Below, in pieces: positions 6,709 to 7,754 of a DNA stretch of 7,754 nt; within the stretch, counting starts at the first letter, position 1, and every line of letters begins with the position of its first letter. The translations under genes and the position numbers were made by a program. The stretch is from Haloferacaceae archaeon (GTDB taxonomy: Archaea; Halobacteriota; Halobacteria; Halobacteriales; Haloferacaceae), in NCBI GenBank assembly GCA_018609965.1, contig JAHENP010000041.1:1-7754 (forward strand), in the 5' to 3' direction. Below the pieces are notes generated by a model. It had not been told where the DNA came from and did no database searches. It saw only the letters and a program-made list of their open reading frames with translations.

Positions 6709-7082
6709 CGTCGGTTCTCGGCGGGGTGGCCCGGCTCGGGCGGTGTCGACTACGACGCCACCTCTCGGGGTGTGTCTCGGCGTTCTCGGTCCGTCCGTCT
6801 GAGAGCACTCGACAACTCGTGTGATGGGGGTTCTCTCGTCGCGGTTCGGTGTACCCTCGACGAGAGTGACCCCGCCGAGATGCCGTCTCCCACTGGTTCC
6901 AACTGTGCACTGGGTAGTGACCTCAGTCTGCTGGCGACGTTCACCAGTGCAGTCGTGTGTTAGAAGCAAGCAAACGGTACATATTCACCACAGCGGAACG
7001 ACTCCGGTCGTGGAGTGGCCAGTCACCGAGAGCCAGTGTGTCCTCTGTCGGGCGGTCGATGCGGCTCCTCGATGCTCACAAG
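6709..7082. other. Non-coding stretch between the peptidase and toxin-antitoxin genes
   Basis: No reading frame here looks like a haloarchaeal protein. The open frames (6703-6963, 6821-7087, and the 5' extension from 6957) are rich in Ser, Arg and Cys without domain-like patterning. I see no tRNA, rRNA, CRISPR or insertion-sequence ends. The segment around 6957-6990 is relatively AT-rich (TTAGAAG, TACATATTC) and could hold a promoter or a decayed sequence. CACTGGT (6891-6897) is inverted as ACCAGTG (6943-6949), too far apart and too short to be convincing. Confidence 0.5.
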
Positions 7083-7108
7083 AGTAATGTATTACGGCGC
7101 GTATTACT
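7083..7108 (+). promoter_or_regulatory. Candidate promoter/operator with GTAAT-ATTAC repeats upstream of the toxin-antitoxin operon
   Basis: Three related half-sites are packed into 26 bases. GTAAT (7084-7088) pairs with ATTAC (7091-7095) across two bases, and a second GTATTAC (7101-7107) repeats the GTATTAC at 7089-7095 twelve bases earlier. AGTAAT (7083-7088) is also the exact inverse of ATTACT (7103-7108). The AT-rich core is centred about 24 bases before the GTG at 7113, where a box A for a leaderless mRNA would lie. Antitoxins of this type usually repress their own operon by binding such inverted repeats over the promoter. Confidence 0.6.
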
Positions 7109-7112
7109 GTAT

Positions 7113-7373
7113 GTGAGCGAGACCACACGGATCACAGAGAAAGGTCAGGCGACGATCCCGCACGGACTCCGCGAGAAGTACGACCTAGAGCCGGGCGACG
7201 AGGTGGTCTGGATGGACACCGAGGAGGGAATCGTCGTGAAGAAACGCACCCGCACCGGTGGGCGCGGGATGCTCCTCCCCGACGACACCTCGGCAGAGAC
7301 ACGCGAAGAGGTCGCCGAGGAACTGCGCGGGCGCGTCCGTGATCGGCGCGACCGCAACTACGGGGACAGCTGA
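7113..7373 (+). CDS. vapB: AbrB/SpoVT-fold antitoxin, VapB-like
   Basis: This 86-residue protein is a DNA-binding antitoxin. Residues about 4-45 form the swapped-hairpin AbrB motif: Thr5-Arg-Ile-Thr-Glu-Lys-Gly-Gln-Ala-Thr-Ile-Pro16, then Leu19-Arg, then Leu25-Glu-Pro-Gly-Asp29-Glu-Val. This is the classic pattern of dimeric AbrB, MazE-like and VapB antitoxins. The C-terminal half, rich in Arg, Asp and Glu, is the likely toxin-binding tail. GTG 7113 is chosen because the domain starts at once after it and a promoter/operator lies directly before it; the frame stays open back to 6957 but that part has no recognisable domain. Its TGA overlaps the ATG of the PIN gene in TGATG, so the pair is translationally coupled. 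It should repress its own operon, alone or with the toxin. Confidence 0.9.
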   Translation: MSETTRITEKGQATIPHGLREKYDLEPGDEVVWMDTEEGIVVKKRTRTGGRGMLLPDDTSAETREEVAEELRGRVRDRRDRNYGDS

Positions 7374-7754
7374 TGGGGACGTACACCGCCGACGCGGTCG
7401 GACTCTTGGTGTACCTCGTCGACGCGCTCCCGCAGTCGGCCGACCGAGTGTTTGCCGAGGCCGAAGCCGGGGAGGCCGTCGTCGAAGCACCCAGTACGGC
7501 GTTGGCCGAGGTGCTGTACGCTGTCTCCCGCGACAAGAACGTCCGCGGGACCACGCTCTCGGCGACATCAGAGGCGGTTCGCCGGGAGCTGATCGGGAAC
7601 GGTCCCGTCTCTGTCGCACCAGTCGACGACGAGGAGTTGGCCGAGTACGCACGGCTCGTAGACGAATTTACTATCCACGACGGGTTGATCGTCGCTAGCC
7701 ACCGTGCGCGGGACACGGACGCAATCGTCACCACCGACGGTGTCATCCGTGACG
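7373..7754 (+). CDS. vapC: PIN-domain RNase toxin, VapC-like (3' end beyond window)
   Basis: This is the first 127 codons of a PIN-fold ribonuclease; PIN proteins are typically about 125-145 residues, so little is missing. The acidic metal-binding residues are in the expected places: Asp7 in Thr-Ala-Asp-Ala near the N-terminus, Glu46 in Leu-Ala-Glu-Val-Leu, Asp103 in Ile-His-Asp-Gly-Leu-Ile, and Asp122 in Thr-Thr-Asp-Gly. These four coordinate the Mg2+/Mn2+ ions for RNA cleavage, so the toxin appears catalytically intact. VapC toxins cut tRNA or rRNA and stop translation; the target here cannot be told. The ATG overlaps the antitoxin stop by one base, the usual antitoxin-first order. The reading frame runs off the window with one unfinished codon. 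Confidence 0.9.
   Translation, partial: MGTYTADAVGLLVYLVDALPQSADRVFAEAEAGEAVVEAPSTALAEVLYAVSRDKNVRGTTLSATSEAVRRELIGNGPVSVAPVDDEELAEYARLVDEFTIHDGLIVASHRARDTDAIVTTDGVIRD

Noticed and set aside
6677..6910. N-terminal extension of the M32 peptidase from an upstream start at 6910
   Set aside because: The extra residues are Arg/Ser/Thr-rich and unlike family M32, and the extension would run through the candidate promoter at 6702-6708.
6891..6949. CACTGGT/ACCAGTG inverted repeat in the non-coding segment
   Set aside because: Seven-base arms 45 bases apart are expected by chance, and no supporting stem lies between them.
6957..7112. N-terminal extension of the antitoxin from 6957
   Set aside because: The AbrB domain begins right after GTG 7113, the extension has no domain pattern, and the repeat-rich promoter lies inside it.
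1..7754. CRISPR array, tRNA or rRNA genes, insertion sequence, replication origin
   Set aside because: I saw no regular repeat-spacer pattern, cloverleaf-like segment, transposase frame with terminal repeats, or origin-type repeat cluster.

Overview
The window is chromosomal DNA from an extremely halophilic archaeon (class Halobacteria). The supporting signs are a bacteriorhodopsin gene, very GC-rich coding sequence with acidic, Asp/Glu/Val-rich proteins, a CDC48/VAT-type AAA ATPase, and candidate promoters placed just upstream of start codons as expected for leaderless transcripts. I cannot assign a genus from sequence alone.

Layout. (1) Positions 1-609 (+) hold the 3' part of a bacteriorhodopsin/archaerhodopsin-type light-driven proton pump gene, cut by the window start and followed by a T6 tract that may terminate transcription. 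(2) Positions 713-940 (+) encode a small two-helix membrane protein. Its stop codon shares a CTAG palindrome with the stop of the convergent gene. (3) Positions 937-3272 (-) form a two-gene unit: a 68-residue two-helix membrane protein, then a CDC48/VAT-like double-AAA ATPase coupled through a TGATG junction. The second ATPase module looks fully active; the first has lost its Walker B glutamate and sensor-1 asparagine. (4) Positions 3477-4193 (+) encode a phosphoribosyltransferase-fold protein with an N-terminal helix-turn-helix, probably a PRPP- or nucleotide-sensing regulator. (5) Positions 4213-5040 (-) encode a class I SAM-dependent methyltransferase, and 5150-6676 (-) a family M32 zinc carboxypeptidase. 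(6) Positions 6677-7112 carry no convincing gene, apart from promoters at both ends. (7) Positions 7113-7754 (+) carry a VapBC-type toxin-antitoxin pair: an AbrB-fold antitoxin and a PIN-domain RNase toxin cut by the window end. A cluster of GTAAT/ATTAC repeats lies directly upstream and looks like an autoregulatory operator.

The genes do not form a single pathway. Most of the window is ordinary haloarchaeal housekeeping or accessory content. The points most worth following are the half-degenerate CDC48-like ATPase with its coupled membrane partner, the HTH-phosphoribosyltransferase regulator, and the toxin-antitoxin module with its repeat-rich promoter. I see no clear evidence for a wholly new multi-gene system.
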